64,000 nucleotides of DNA, taken from Lysobacterales bacterium. GTDB taxonomy: Bacteria; Pseudomonadota; Gammaproteobacteria; Xanthomonadales; SZUA-36. Below the pieces are notes generated by a model. It searched no databases. It was given only the letters and a program-made list of their open reading frames with translations, and was not told where the DNA came from. This document shows positions 29,967-39,039 of this stretch, piece after piece. The stretch is from contig JABAAB010000062.1 in the NCBI GenBank assembly GCA_014238945.1, positions 1 through 64,000 on the forward strand, in the 5' to 3' direction. Made by a program: the position numbers and the translations under genes. The first letter of the stretch is position 1. Each line of letters starts with the position of its first letter.

Positions 29967-31036
29967 CAGCACCGTATACAGCCACCCGTGGCGGTGTTAC
30001 CGGAGATGATAGAGCGCCACGTGTTTACCCGCCGTCTTTTTGCCGTTGGCGCCTTCTGCTGGCCGTGGTGGCGGTGACGCAAATATCGGTGATGCTGATC
30101 GGTCTTGGATTGAAGCAGGCGACTGATGTCGGCTGGCTGGGTATCTCCTCGTTGTATGCACAGACGCTGGCATTGGTTACTGCAATGGGTGTTTGCCTCA
30201 CCCGTGCCTGGCTTGCCAGGCTTTCAGCACGTGGTGCGTGGCTCGGTAGTTGGGTGGTTGCGATCATTGTTGCACTGACTTTCAGTTCCGTTGCGGGTGT
30301 GCTTGGCACCGTGTTCGGACTGGGTCCGGGCAATGCGGGGTTTGGGTCATTTGTGCTGCAAAGCACCTTGTCCGTGGCCCTGGTATCTTTGGCACTGTTC
30401 CGCTACCTGTTCATACGTGCACAATGGAAAGCCCAGTTACTGGCCCAGTCAGAGGCAAGGGTACAGGCATTGCAGGCGAGGATACGACCGCATTTTCTGT
30501 TTAACAGTCTTAATACGATTGCCAGCCTGATTCCCGAGGATCCCGAGACGGCCGAACGGTCAATTGAAGACCTGGCTGACCTGTTTCGTGGGAGTATGCG
30601 TCGGGCGGACCAATTGATCAGCCTGTCGGAGGAGTTGAGACTGGCCGAGCAATACCTGCACATGGAGCGTCGTCGTCTGGGTGATCGGATCCGACTCAAA
30701 TGGCAGGTCGATGAATTACCAAAAGGTGCTTCTGTCTTGCCGTTTACATTACAACCATTGCTCGAAAACGCTGTTTCACACGGAATCCAGCCACGTATTG
30801 AAGGGGGGGAGATCAGGGTGTACGGGCGCAGCGAGAAAGACAATATAGTCATAACTGTCAGCAATCCGGTTGCCTCGGCAGCGCATACCAGTGGTGGCCA
30901 CGGTATGGCTCTGGCCAATATCCGCGAACGTCTGGAACTGGCGTTCGGTCCCGCCGCCAGCCTGATCACCCATCAGAATGAAGATCAGTTCTTTGCAGTA
31001 CTGAGTCTGCCTTATGTTGAGAATACTGATAATTGA
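29963..31036 (+). CDS. algZ: AlgZ/LytS-type sensor histidine kinase
   Basis: The ATG at 29963 overlaps the esterase stop, giving 357 residues. The N-terminal half has four or so membrane helices (LLLAVVAVTQISVMLIGL, WVVAIIVALTF and others). The C-terminal half is the PF06580 His kinase: RIRPHFLFNSLNTIASL carries the phospho-acceptor His, LPFTLQPLLENAVSHGI is the N box, and GGHGMALANIRERL is a G box. It pairs with the LytTR regulator that overlaps it by 23 bases, as in Pseudomonas algZ-algR-hemC. Confidence 0.92.
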   Translation: MTAPYTATRGGVTGDDRAPRVYPPSFCRWRLLLAVVAVTQISVMLIGLGLKQATDVGWLGISSLYAQTLALVTAMGVCLTRAWLARLSARGAWLGSWVVAIIVALTFSSVAGVLGTVFGLGPGNAGFGSFVLQSTLSVALVSLALFRYLFIRAQWKAQLLAQSEARVQALQARIRPHFLFNSLNTIASLIPEDPETAERSIEDLADLFRGSMRRADQLISLSEELRLAEQYLHMERRRLGDRIRLKWQVDELPKGASVLPFTLQPLLENAVSHGIQPRIEGGEIRVYGRSEKDNIVITVSNPVASAAHTSGGHGMALANIRERLELAFGPAASLITHQNEDQFFAVLSLPYVENTDN

Positions 31037-31730
31037 TGACGAGATACCGGCCCGCAACCGCCTGCGTCGAATGCTGGCGGAATTGCCGGCCGTGCAGGTG
31101 GCAGGGGAGGCCTCCAGTGGCAGGGAAGCATTACACATGATTCCGGTGACGGCCCCGGATGTACTGCTGCTGGACATATCCATGCCGGAGCTTGATGGTA
31201 TGGCGTTGGCCCAGCTTTTACAGCAACAGGATTCTGCTCCAGCGATTATTTTTTGCACTGCATGGTCTGACCAGGCAGTTGAGGCATTCGAATGTGATGC
31301 GGTTGATTACCTGGTAAAACCGGTTCGCCCCGGCCGTCTTGAGACCGCCCTGGAAAAAGCCAGGCGGTTTATTAGCAGGTCCGGACCAGATGAGGCGGGT
31401 CCGTTTCTTCGTTCAACCATAGGGGGCAGGGTCAGCTTGTTTCCACTTGCAGACGTGATTTGCCTGCTTGCCGAAGACAAATATACCAGCGTGGTACACA
31501 GGAACGGGATTTCAGTCATCAATCTGACTCTGAAGGACCTGGAGACAGAGCATGCGGACATCCTGGTACGTGTTCACCGGGGGACACTGGTGGCAATAAA
31601 CTGTATACGTGGTCTGGAAAAAACCGCAGACGGCCACAATTACCTGTTACTCGAGGGCTATGAAAAACACCTGCAGGTGAGCCGCAGAAATCTGCCGGCA
31701 ATAAGAAAACTGATCCGGGAACTGGCTTGA
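31014..31730 (+). CDS. algR: AlgR-type LytTR response regulator
   Basis: The 238-residue regulator has a receiver domain with acidic pocket IIDDEIPARNRLRR, phospho-acceptor Asp in LLLDISMPELDGMAL and Lys in DYLVKPVRPGRL. The C-terminal LytTR DNA-binding domain contains LAEDKYTSVVHRN and VHRGTLVAINCIRGLE. AlgR controls alginate, twitching and virulence traits in pseudomonads, but targets here are unknown. The stop overlaps the TTG start of hemC, so regulator and heme genes are probably one transcript. Confidence 0.93.
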   Translation: MLRILIIDDEIPARNRLRRMLAELPAVQVAGEASSGREALHMIPVTAPDVLLLDISMPELDGMALAQLLQQQDSAPAIIFCTAWSDQAVEAFECDAVDYLVKPVRPGRLETALEKARRFISRSGPDEAGPFLRSTIGGRVSLFPLADVICLLAEDKYTSVVHRNGISVINLTLKDLETEHADILVRVHRGTLVAINCIRGLEKTADGHNYLLLEGYEKHLQVSRRNLPAIRKLIRELA

Positions 31731-32662
31731 ACCAGCATCTGAAAATCGCGACGCGCAAGAGTGCACTGGCCCTGTGGCAGGCGAACCATGTGCGCTCGCT
31801 ATTGCTTGAAGCCCACCCGGGAATTGGGGTTGATCTGGTGCCGATCGTCACCCTGGGTGACCGCATAATCGACCGGCCACTTGCCCAGATTGGTGGCAAG
31901 GGCTTGTTTTTGAAGGAACTGGAGCATGCGTTGCTTGAGGGAACTGCGGATCTGGCAGTGCATTCTATGAAAGATGTTCCTGCGGAAATGGCTCCGGGGC
32001 TCGTTCTTGAATGTGTTTTGCCAAGGGCCAACCCATATGATGCGCTGGTTAGCCGTGATGGCAAACTGTTTTCAAAATTACCACCCGGTAGCCGGATTGG
32101 TACCTCAAGTCTGCGACGGCGTGCCCAGCTATTGGCCCTGCGACCCGATCTGGTGGTGGAGGATTTGCGGGGCAATGTCGACACACGGTTGAAGAAACTC
32201 GATGAGGGCGGCTTTGATGCCATCATCCTGGCATACGCCGGATTGCAACGACTGGGCTGGGAACAACGTATTACTGAAACGCTGGGTCCCCCGGATTGGT
32301 TACCCGCTTCCACACAGGGAATTATCGGTCTGCAGTGCAGACAGTCCGACCACCGAATCAATGAACTGATCGGGGTGTTGTCAGATGCTGATACTGAGGT
32401 GGTAGCCCGCGCGGAGCGGACCGTGGCAAGGGTTCTGGGTGCCAGTTGCCAGGTGCCATTGGCGGTTCATGCTGTGTTGAACAACGGCGTGATCGAACTC
32501 AATGCCTGTGTTGGCACAAGCAATGGCGACCAGACAATTCGCGCTGCCGATGTGGCACCGTTTACAGATGCCGTCGCCCTCGGCGAGACGGTGGCTGCGG
32601 AGCTGGTGCGCCAGGGAGCCGCCGGGATCATTAATGAAGCGCATAACCAGCAGCTGCAATGA
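31727..32662 (+). CDS. hemC: Hydroxymethylbilane synthase HemC
   Basis: HemC polymerises four porphobilinogens into hydroxymethylbilane. The protein starts with TTG, overlapping the algR stop, and reads LKIATRKSALALWQANHV. It has 311 residues. HSMKDVPAEM and GTSSLRRRAQLLALRPDL bind substrate and cofactor, RGNVDTRLKKLDEG follows, and the dipyrromethane-linking Cys is in GASCQVPLAVHA. The downstream hemD starts 58 bases later. Confidence 0.96.
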   Translation: MNQHLKIATRKSALALWQANHVRSLLLEAHPGIGVDLVPIVTLGDRIIDRPLAQIGGKGLFLKELEHALLEGTADLAVHSMKDVPAEMAPGLVLECVLPRANPYDALVSRDGKLFSKLPPGSRIGTSSLRRRAQLLALRPDLVVEDLRGNVDTRLKKLDEGGFDAIILAYAGLQRLGWEQRITETLGPPDWLPASTQGIIGLQCRQSDHRINELIGVLSDADTEVVARAERTVARVLGASCQVPLAVHAVLNNGVIELNACVGTSNGDQTIRAADVAPFTDAVALGETVAAELVRQGAAGIINEAHNQQLQ

Positions 32663-32720
32663 CTGGTGAAAACTCACGATCAAGAGGCTACACTGGCGCT
32701 GACCAGATTTCGGTAACTCG

Positions 32721-33473
32721 ATGCACCTGACACACGTCCTCATTACCAGGCCCGTGGAAGCTTCGGTTGAGCTCGCCAGGCAGCTTGAAGACCAGGGAGT
32801 GGGGTTGCAGGCAATCGTTATGCCCTTTTATGCTTTCAGGGCGATACAACCCTCGCTGGATATGAGTTCGGCATGGTCAGACGATGCTGGACGAAAGCTG
32901 GCAGTATTTACCAGTCCCAGGGCGGTCGAACATGGTGTTGGACATATTCAAAAATCCGTCAGGTCCGATTTGGAGTATGCGGTGATTGGACCAGCCACGA
33001 GGACCAGTCTGGAAAGATACGAAATCAAGGTGAACTTGCAGGCGCAGTCCGGTTACACCAGCGAAGACCTGCTCAAGGTACCTGCACTGGCCCGGTCGCC
33101 CGGTGAGGCGGTAATTTTTTGTGCCCCCGGTGGTCGGGAGACCCTGGCAAAAGGTCTTGTATCAATGGGTTGGAAAGTTACCAGGGCGCTGGTCTATGAG
33201 CGAGAGGTGATACAACCGGCACCGCACGATCTGGACGAATTGCTGGCCGCAAAGAGTGTACTCAGTGTCTGGACCAGTTCATCAGCCATGACACTTGCCC
33301 AGTCATACTTACTTGATGAGACCTGGAAGAAAGTGTTGAGTGCGCCAGCGCTGGTGATTTCAGTACGTCTGCAGCAATACCTGCTGCAACTGGGTGCCAG
33401 TTGGGTTGAATTGTCCGAGGGTCCGGGGAACCTGGAACTGCTGAGATCGATACAGCGGCTTGCCGGAAGGTAG
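32721..33473 (+). CDS. hemD: Uroporphyrinogen-III synthase HemD
   Basis: HemD cyclises and inverts ring D of hydroxymethylbilane to uroporphyrinogen III. The 250-residue protein begins HLTHVLITRPVEASVELARQL and has FTSPRAVEHGV, VIGPATRTSLERYEI and IFCAPGGRETLAKGL. The sequence family is highly divergent, so the position between hemC and hemX is a strong part of the evidence. Confidence 0.93.
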   Translation: MHLTHVLITRPVEASVELARQLEDQGVGLQAIVMPFYAFRAIQPSLDMSSAWSDDAGRKLAVFTSPRAVEHGVGHIQKSVRSDLEYAVIGPATRTSLERYEIKVNLQAQSGYTSEDLLKVPALARSPGEAVIFCAPGGRETLAKGLVSMGWKVTRALVYEREVIQPAPHDLDELLAAKSVLSVWTSSSAMTLAQSYLLDETWKKVLSAPALVISVRLQQYLLQLGASWVELSEGPGNLELLRSIQRLAGR

Positions 33474-33497
33474 AGTATCAGGCGGAATTGAAAACAG

Positions 33498-34697
33498 ATG
33501 GAAAACAGGCAAGTGAACAACGAAAACGAGCAGGTGATGCAGGATCCAGTAGACAGATTGTTACTGGAAAATAGAAAGGTGGCTTCGGGAAAGGGTACCT
33601 CCATACTGGCCTTGCTATTGGCACTGGCAGCGGCAGGTCTAGCTGGTTGGCAATTGTGGAACCAGCAACAGGAAGGTCCGGCAGACAATACACAACAGCT
33701 TGCCATCGATGGACTGCAATCTGCCCAGCAGCAATTGGCCGGCTCCATCAATTCAATAGAATCCCGGTTGGACAATTCCGGGGTTCCTGTGGATCCGGCC
33801 GAATTTTCCCGTCTTGTTACCCAGTTCCGAGCGGCTGAAAGTGAACTCAATACATTGCGTGGGTTTTCCGGGGAACAACAGGTCTCGATGGGTGCGGCAC
33901 AGGAGGGAATTCGATCACTGGAGCAACGCCTGTCCATGGTGGAGTCCGGTCTCGTCAGCGTTGCTGCGAGCAACCAGAACAGCAGCGAAGAACTGGATAT
34001 CGCGGAAATTGATTACCTGTTGCGCGCCGCCAGCGAAAGACTTCAATTATTCGCCGATCCGATCGCCGCTGACCTGGCACTACAGGCCGCAGATGTGCAG
34101 ATTGACGCACTCAATGACCCCCTGTTTCTCAGTGTGCGGCAACCTATAGCCACGGCGCGCCAGGCCCTCGCTGCTGTTCCCCGGGTTGACCATGTTCCAT
34201 TGTCTGCACAGCTCAGTGACATACAGATGGAAATACGCGGCTTACCTTTTCGGGGTGAAGCATTCGTGGAACCCGAGCCCGTTCTGACAGAAGATGCGGG
34301 TTGGTGGGATAGTTTCAAGCATTCCATGTCTTCGCTGGTTTCAGTGCGCCGGCGTGTTCCCGAAGACCAGTCCTTGTTGACCCTGGAGGACAAGGACTAC
34401 CTGAGGCAGGGTCTCTGGTTGCAGGTTGAGTCCACCCGACTGGCATTGATGCGTAGCGACGTGGATGTGTATACCGCGTCGCTGGGCCGGGTCAGTGACA
34501 CCATAGATGAATATTTCCAGCAGAGTTCACCAGGAGTTCAGAAGGTCCAGGCCCGGGTACGGGAACTTCAGCAGCTTGATATCGCACCGGTGATGCCGGA
34601 TATCTCAGCACCCTGGACCCGACTGCGCCAATTACGGGACAGCCGCAGACTGTTGCAACCCGCCCCACCACCGGAAAACGCGGAATCGGGCCAATGA
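33498..34697 (+). CDS. hemX: HemX-family inner-membrane protein
   Basis: The 399-residue protein has a short cytoplasmic N-terminus, one membrane helix (ILALLLALAAAGLAGWQLW, about residues 32-50) and a large periplasmic region rich in coiled coil. The latter includes ARASERLQLFADP-like helices and the DWWDSFKHS-type segment seen as GWWDSFKHSMSSLV. It is annotated in databases as uroporphyrinogen-III C-methyltransferase, but it has no SAM-methyltransferase motif; its actual role is unproven. The stop overlaps the hemY start (ATGA). Confidence 0.9.
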   Translation: MENRQVNNENEQVMQDPVDRLLLENRKVASGKGTSILALLLALAAAGLAGWQLWNQQQEGPADNTQQLAIDGLQSAQQQLAGSINSIESRLDNSGVPVDPAEFSRLVTQFRAAESELNTLRGFSGEQQVSMGAAQEGIRSLEQRLSMVESGLVSVAASNQNSSEELDIAEIDYLLRAASERLQLFADPIAADLALQAADVQIDALNDPLFLSVRQPIATARQALAAVPRVDHVPLSAQLSDIQMEIRGLPFRGEAFVEPEPVLTEDAGWWDSFKHSMSSLVSVRRRVPEDQSLLTLEDKDYLRQGLWLQVESTRLALMRSDVDVYTASLGRVSDTIDEYFQQSSPGVQKVQARVRELQQLDIAPVMPDISAPWTRLRQLRDSRRLLQPAPPPENAESGQ

Positions 34698-35911
34698 AGC
34701 GTAATGTATTGCTCCTGTTGATTCTGGGATTGCTGCTTGCGGCAAGCGCACTTGCACCGGTCTTCAAGACCGACCCCGGTCACGTGTTGATAAATTTTGG
34801 AGACTGGACAATAGAAACAAGCGTGCTGGTACTGATTGCCTCACTGCTGATTTTGTGGGTCACTGTTCAGATCGTGGTCTGGCTCTGGCGGATGCCGGTG
34901 GAGACGGCACGCAGATTGAATGAACAGCGATCTTACAAACAACTGGAAAAAGGCCTGCTGGCCCTGACCGAAGGTGATTGGCACGGCGCCGAGAAAGCAT
35001 TGGAAAAGTCCACCACCACACAGGGCGGTACCACTGCGCACTACCTGGCGGCTGCCCAGGCAGCGGACAAGCAGGATGCGGAAGACCGACGCGAATATTA
35101 CCTCGAACAGGCCAACAGTGGTGGATCAAAAAAGCGTTTCCTGGTGGAGTTGACCCGGGCCCGCATGTTGCTGGCCAATGGCAGCAGGGCGGCTGCATTA
35201 CCGGTATTGCAGGACCTCTACAAACGTAAACGACGTCATCCTCAGGTATTGGAATTGCTGTCCCGTTGTTACCGTGAAATGGGTGAGTGGGACCAGTTGC
35301 AGGACCTGGTTCCTGCATTGCGCAAGGCAGGCGTCATGGATGACGATGAACTGGGTAATTTGCAGCAGGAAATTGCGGTCAATAAACTACGCGCTATTGA
35401 AGACGCGGACAAGCTGTTGGCAGGTTGGAAGAAGATACCACGAGCCACGAGATTTGTTGCGGCCGTGGTGGAGGCATTTGCAATCGCTGCGGGATCACTG
35501 GAAAGACCGGAGCTTGCCGAAGCGGTGATAGCAACCAGTCTGAAAAATGAATGGAATCCCGCACTGGTTTTACGTTATGGCGACCCTGCAGCCAGTGACC
35601 GTTCCAAACGCCTCAAGCAATGTGAAAAATGGAGAAAACTGTATCCCGATGACCCCAGCGTACACCTGTCTCTGGGTCGATTGTGTGCAGGGGAATCTTT
35701 ATGGGGCAAGGCACGTGAACACATGGTCCGAAGCCTGGAACTGGAACCCAGCAGTCTGGGTTACGACACCCTGGGCCAGTTGCTGGAGCGACAGGGTGAA
35801 CTTGAACCGGCGATGGTCTGTTTTCGCAATGCCTTACGTATGAATCAGGGACAGACACCGCTTCCCTTGCCAGTGGGCACGGCCTGGCTGGACAAACCGG
35901 GAACGGCCTGA
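34694..35911 (+). CDS. hemY: HemY-family TPR membrane protein
   Basis: The 405-residue proteobacterial HemY (unrelated to the protoporphyrinogen oxidase of the same name) has two N-terminal membrane helices (LLLLILGLLLAASALAP and VLVLIASLLILWVTVQIVV), then the RRLNEQRSYKQLEKGLLALTEGDW segment and TPR-like helices to the end. It is thought to scaffold late tetrapyrrole steps. It is the last gene of the algZ-hemY run, converging with the reductase gene 20 bases away. Confidence 0.92.
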   Translation: MKRNVLLLLILGLLLAASALAPVFKTDPGHVLINFGDWTIETSVLVLIASLLILWVTVQIVVWLWRMPVETARRLNEQRSYKQLEKGLLALTEGDWHGAEKALEKSTTTQGGTTAHYLAAAQAADKQDAEDRREYYLEQANSGGSKKRFLVELTRARMLLANGSRAAALPVLQDLYKRKRRHPQVLELLSRCYREMGEWDQLQDLVPALRKAGVMDDDELGNLQQEIAVNKLRAIEDADKLLAGWKKIPRATRFVAAVVEAFAIAAGSLERPELAEAVIATSLKNEWNPALVLRYGDPAASDRSKRLKQCEKWRKLYPDDPSVHLSLGRLCAGESLWGKAREHMVRSLELEPSSLGYDTLGQLLERQGELEPAMVCFRNALRMNQGQTPLPLPVGTAWLDKPGTA

Positions 35912-35930
35912 GGTCTGCTGAACAATTGCC

Positions 35931-36980
35931 CTAGTGCGATCTTGCCAATACCCTGACCGGGACATCCAGTCCGAATTCAAACGAGTCAAAAAATATCCGC
36001 TCCGGTCTTGCGCCTGCTTTGAGAAAAGCCGCACGGGCAGCATCAATCATTGCCGGTGGGCCGCTCATATAGACGTCGAATGTGGACAAATCCGGGTGAT
36101 TTTTCAGAACAGCATCATGAACCAGGCCGTTGAAACTTGCCGATGGGGTGTCGCCGGACGAATGGGATAGTGCACTGGTATAGCTGATGTGCTCATTTTT
36201 TTTCTCCCACTCCCGGGCCTGTTCGTGCAGGTACAATTCATTGAGATTACGCACCCCCCAGAAAAGATTCAGGGGTCTCCGGTCATGGTGTTCGAGCAGA
36301 TCTTCTATCATGGATTTCAATGGTGCGATGCCGGTACCACCACCCATCAGGATCATGGGCCGGTCGGTTTGGTTATTGCGTATGAAAAACGTGCCCAACG
36401 GACCCTCGAGACGAAGGATGTCTCCTACCTTCAAAGTATCAAATACCCAGCCGGTAAAATCACCACCTTCAATATGGCGAATATGCAACTCAATGATGTC
36501 TTCCAACAGCGGTGCACTGGCAATAGAAAATGCCCGCCGTTTACCTTTTGGCAGCAGTACATCGAGATACTGACCAGCCAGAAATTGCAGCCGTTGGGCG
36601 CTGGGTAATTTTATTCGTATGCGCATGACGTCGGGGGCAAGCAGAGTTTTTTCGATTACCCTGGCAGGCATCCTGCGAACCTGAATATCTCTCACCGCTT
36701 CAATTTCGCGGGCGTGTATCTGCAGGTCCCCGGTTGGCTCCGCCTGGCACAACAGGGCATATCCTTCAGCAATCTCTGCTCGACTCAAAGCCAGTGGCGG
36801 GTGAAATGGATAGTGCACATCACCGTTTTCCAGTCTGGCCTTGCAACTGCCACAGGTGCCGTTTTTGCAACTGTAGGGCAGCATGACGCCCTGACGCAGG
36901 GCGGCCGCCAAAATCGACTCACCTTCATTCACAGCAAAGCTTGCATTGCTGCTGATGATTCTGACCTCAAATTGCTTCAT
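35931..36980 (-). CDS. 2Fe-2S ferredoxin-NAD(P)H flavin reductase fusion
   Basis: The 349-residue protein (ATG at 36980, the ferredoxin-domain start; the open frame runs on upstream without support) joins three parts. First is a plant-type 2Fe-2S domain with C-x4-C-x2-C in PYSCKNGTCGSCKARL and a fourth Cys in ALLCQ. Next is an FAD domain with RAFSIASAP, and last an NAD-binding domain with LMGGGTGIAPLKSM, ending YMSGPPAM. It is the type annotated as CDP-6-deoxy-delta-3,4-glucoseen reductase, but no sugar pathway is nearby, so a general electron-transfer role is more likely. Confidence 0.9.
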   Translation of the reverse strand: MKQFEVRIISSNASFAVNEGESILAAALRQGVMLPYSCKNGTCGSCKARLENGDVHYPFHPPLALSRAEIAEGYALLCQAEPTGDLQIHAREIEAVRDIQVRRMPARVIEKTLLAPDVMRIRIKLPSAQRLQFLAGQYLDVLLPKGKRRAFSIASAPLLEDIIELHIRHIEGGDFTGWVFDTLKVGDILRLEGPLGTFFIRNNQTDRPMILMGGGTGIAPLKSMIEDLLEHHDRRPLNLFWGVRNLNELYLHEQAREWEKKNEHISYTSALSHSSGDTPSASFNGLVHDAVLKNHPDLSTFDVYMSGPPAMIDAARAAFLKAGARPERIFFDSFEFGLDVPVRVLARSH

Positions 36981-37235
36981 ATTTACCGGCTTTATATGGA
37001 ACCGCGGGTATTGTCGCTGATTCTGGATTGAATCCAAAGTAATTCTGTTGTAATTCGACCATGCCAGGGGTTTCAGTGTTCTGTTACCCTGCCGCATACA
37101 CTGTGATAACCTTTGCCCCCAAATTTGAATGACGGAAATGCCATTGAAAATCAATTTGCATGATCAATTCGGTGCCGCGGTCTGTCCTCGGGAACCCGGT
37201 ATACCAATTCACTGGATTTGACCCAGTAATCGATT

Positions 37236-38000
37236 ATGATTTCATTCCTTGCTGCCCTGTTGCGTTTTGTAATTCGTGGGACCCTGTTTGTTTTATTTAT
37301 CATTCTGGGTCTTTTCCCGACCCTGATGCTGGTCAATTACCATCGTCATCGTGATACCGCCGAAGGCTATCGCAAATCAGCGCTGGTCGGCACCCGTTTG
37401 TGCCAATGGCTGGTTTGGTTTTTTGGAATTACGCCAAAGGTAAGTGGCGAACCCGCAGAGGGCTCGGTGTTGGTTGTGGCAAACCATGTTTCCTGGCTTG
37501 ATATTCCCGTTTTGCACAGCGTCAGGTCCATGGGATTCGTGGCCAAGGCAGAGATCCAGCGGTGGCCGATCTTCAGTTACATTGCGAGAACCGGTGCCGT
37601 GATATTTCATCAACGAGGGAGTCACGATTCGGCAACGGGGGTTGCAAAATTGATGGCCAGCAGATTGAAGAGTGGCAGACGCGTCGCCATCTTCCCAGAG
37701 GGTGGAATTGTGCCGGGCACGGCCATACGTGTATTTCATGCCCGTTTGTTCCGGGCTGCAGTGGAAGCAGACTGCCCGGTTCAGCCGGTAATGATTCGTT
37801 ATATGACCAATGGTCAAAAGAATGATGAAATTTCATTTCGTGAAAACGAAAGCATGATGGTGAATCTTTGCCGTATGTTGGCCAACCCATCTTCGGTGGC
37901 AGAACTGTACTTTTTGCCGCTGATAGAATCGACAGATCAGCCACGGCGCAGGCTGGCTGATGCAGCACGGGCCGCTGTAATTACAAGTTATGAAAGTTAG
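37236..38000 (+). CDS. 1-acyl-sn-glycerol-3-phosphate acyltransferase-like protein
   Basis: The 254-residue protein starts with a membrane helix (FVIRGTLFVLFIILGLFP) and has the acyltransferase motifs VVANHVSWLDIPVLHS (HX4D), AVIFHQRGSHDS and VAIFPEGGIVPGTAI (FPEG). It is likely to acylate lysophosphatidate or a related lysolipid at the inner membrane. A second PlsC-like protein lies at 18158-18745. The stop overlaps the start of the next gene by 11 bases. Confidence 0.9.
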   Translation: MISFLAALLRFVIRGTLFVLFIILGLFPTLMLVNYHRHRDTAEGYRKSALVGTRLCQWLVWFFGITPKVSGEPAEGSVLVVANHVSWLDIPVLHSVRSMGFVAKAEIQRWPIFSYIARTGAVIFHQRGSHDSATGVAKLMASRLKSGRRVAIFPEGGIVPGTAIRVFHARLFRAAVEADCPVQPVMIRYMTNGQKNDEISFRENESMMVNLCRMLANPSSVAELYFLPLIESTDQPRRRLADAARAAVITSYES

Positions 38001-39039
38001 TGTAAATATGAAAAAAACAAAAATAACTGCAAATACTTTTCTACCTGCATTTGGGCTGCGTAACACACATGCACAGTCATTGATCAACAGCAGTAATTAT
38101 CGACGGCGCATAGTCAGCAGACGATTCCGACCATTGCTTGATGCGGAACAGGACTGGGTGGTGGATGGTGGAGATGGTGTCCGGTTGCAGGGTCAATATT
38201 CACCACAACCGGGTGACAGCAAGGGTTTGGTTGTCCTGTTCCATGGTTGGGAAGGAAGCAGCCGGTCCAATTATGTGGTCGGTGTGGGTGGCAAGCTGTA
38301 TGACGATGGATTTGATGTTTTCAGATTGAATTTCCGTGACCACGGTGAAACACACCACCTCAATCCCGGCATATTTCACTCCTGTCGTCTGGCCGAGGTG
38401 GTACACGCTCTGAAGGATATACAGAAAAAGACGGGCGCCGAGAATTGGGCACTTTCAGGTTATTCACTGGGTGGGAATTTTGCTTTGAGAACTGCACTCC
38501 AGGCACCGGCTGCAGGTCTGTCGATCAGTCGGGTTATCGCGGTGTGTCCGGTTGTCTCACCTTCCAATGTTTTGAAAACCATGGAGGCAGGTTTGCCGGT
38601 ATATGAGAATTACTTTGTACGTAAATGGGCAGAATCATTGAGGTATAAACAGTCACTGTTCCCCGACGCTTACGAGTATGAGGAGTGGCATGAACTGAAG
38701 GGTTTACGCGAAAGAACCGGTTACCTGGCGACCCGTTATTACCAGTTCGACTCACTGGAAGACTATTTCAATGGTTACTCCATAGCGGGTGACCGACTGG
38801 CCGGACTGATGATACCTGCAACCATTCTGACCTCGGAGGATGATCCGGTGGTTCCGGTCAGCGATTTCAATGACTTGCAGGATAATGAATACATTGAATT
38901 ACTGGTGGCCCGCTACGGTGGTCACTGTGCATTTTTGAAAAATTGGAAAATGGAAAGCTGGGCGGATGACCTGATTGTCAAAACCGTGAAAAAGAGCGTC
39001 TCGCGTCCGGTTTTTATTGAGAACAGGCAAACAGCATGA
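37990..39039 (+). CDS. YheT-family alpha/beta hydrolase
   Basis: The 349-residue protein has the YheT opening FLPAFGLRNTHAQSL, the strand-loop VVLFHGWEGSS, the nucleophile elbow LSGYSLGGNFALR and the late Asp/His in TSEDDPVVPVSDF and RYGGHCAFLKNW. Substrates of the family are not established. Met7 (38008) is an alternative start. It lies between plsC-like and TPR-sulfotransferase genes with overlaps on both sides, so it is part of one operon. Confidence 0.92.
   Translation: MKVSVNMKKTKITANTFLPAFGLRNTHAQSLINSSNYRRRIVSRRFRPLLDAEQDWVVDGGDGVRLQGQYSPQPGDSKGLVVLFHGWEGSSRSNYVVGVGGKLYDDGFDVFRLNFRDHGETHHLNPGIFHSCRLAEVVHALKDIQKKTGAENWALSGYSLGGNFALRTALQAPAAGLSISRVIAVCPVVSPSNVLKTMEAGLPVYENYFVRKWAESLRYKQSLFPDAYEYEEWHELKGLRERTGYLATRYYQFDSLEDYFNGYSIAGDRLAGLMIPATILTSEDDPVVPVSDFNDLQDNEYIELLVARYGGHCAFLKNWKMESWADDLIVKTVKKSVSRPVFIENRQTA

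Noticed and set aside
35931-37154. 58-residue N-terminal extension of the ferredoxin reductase
   Set aside because: Family alignment places the first Met at the ferredoxin domain (36980). The extension has no recognisable content and covers the promoter region.
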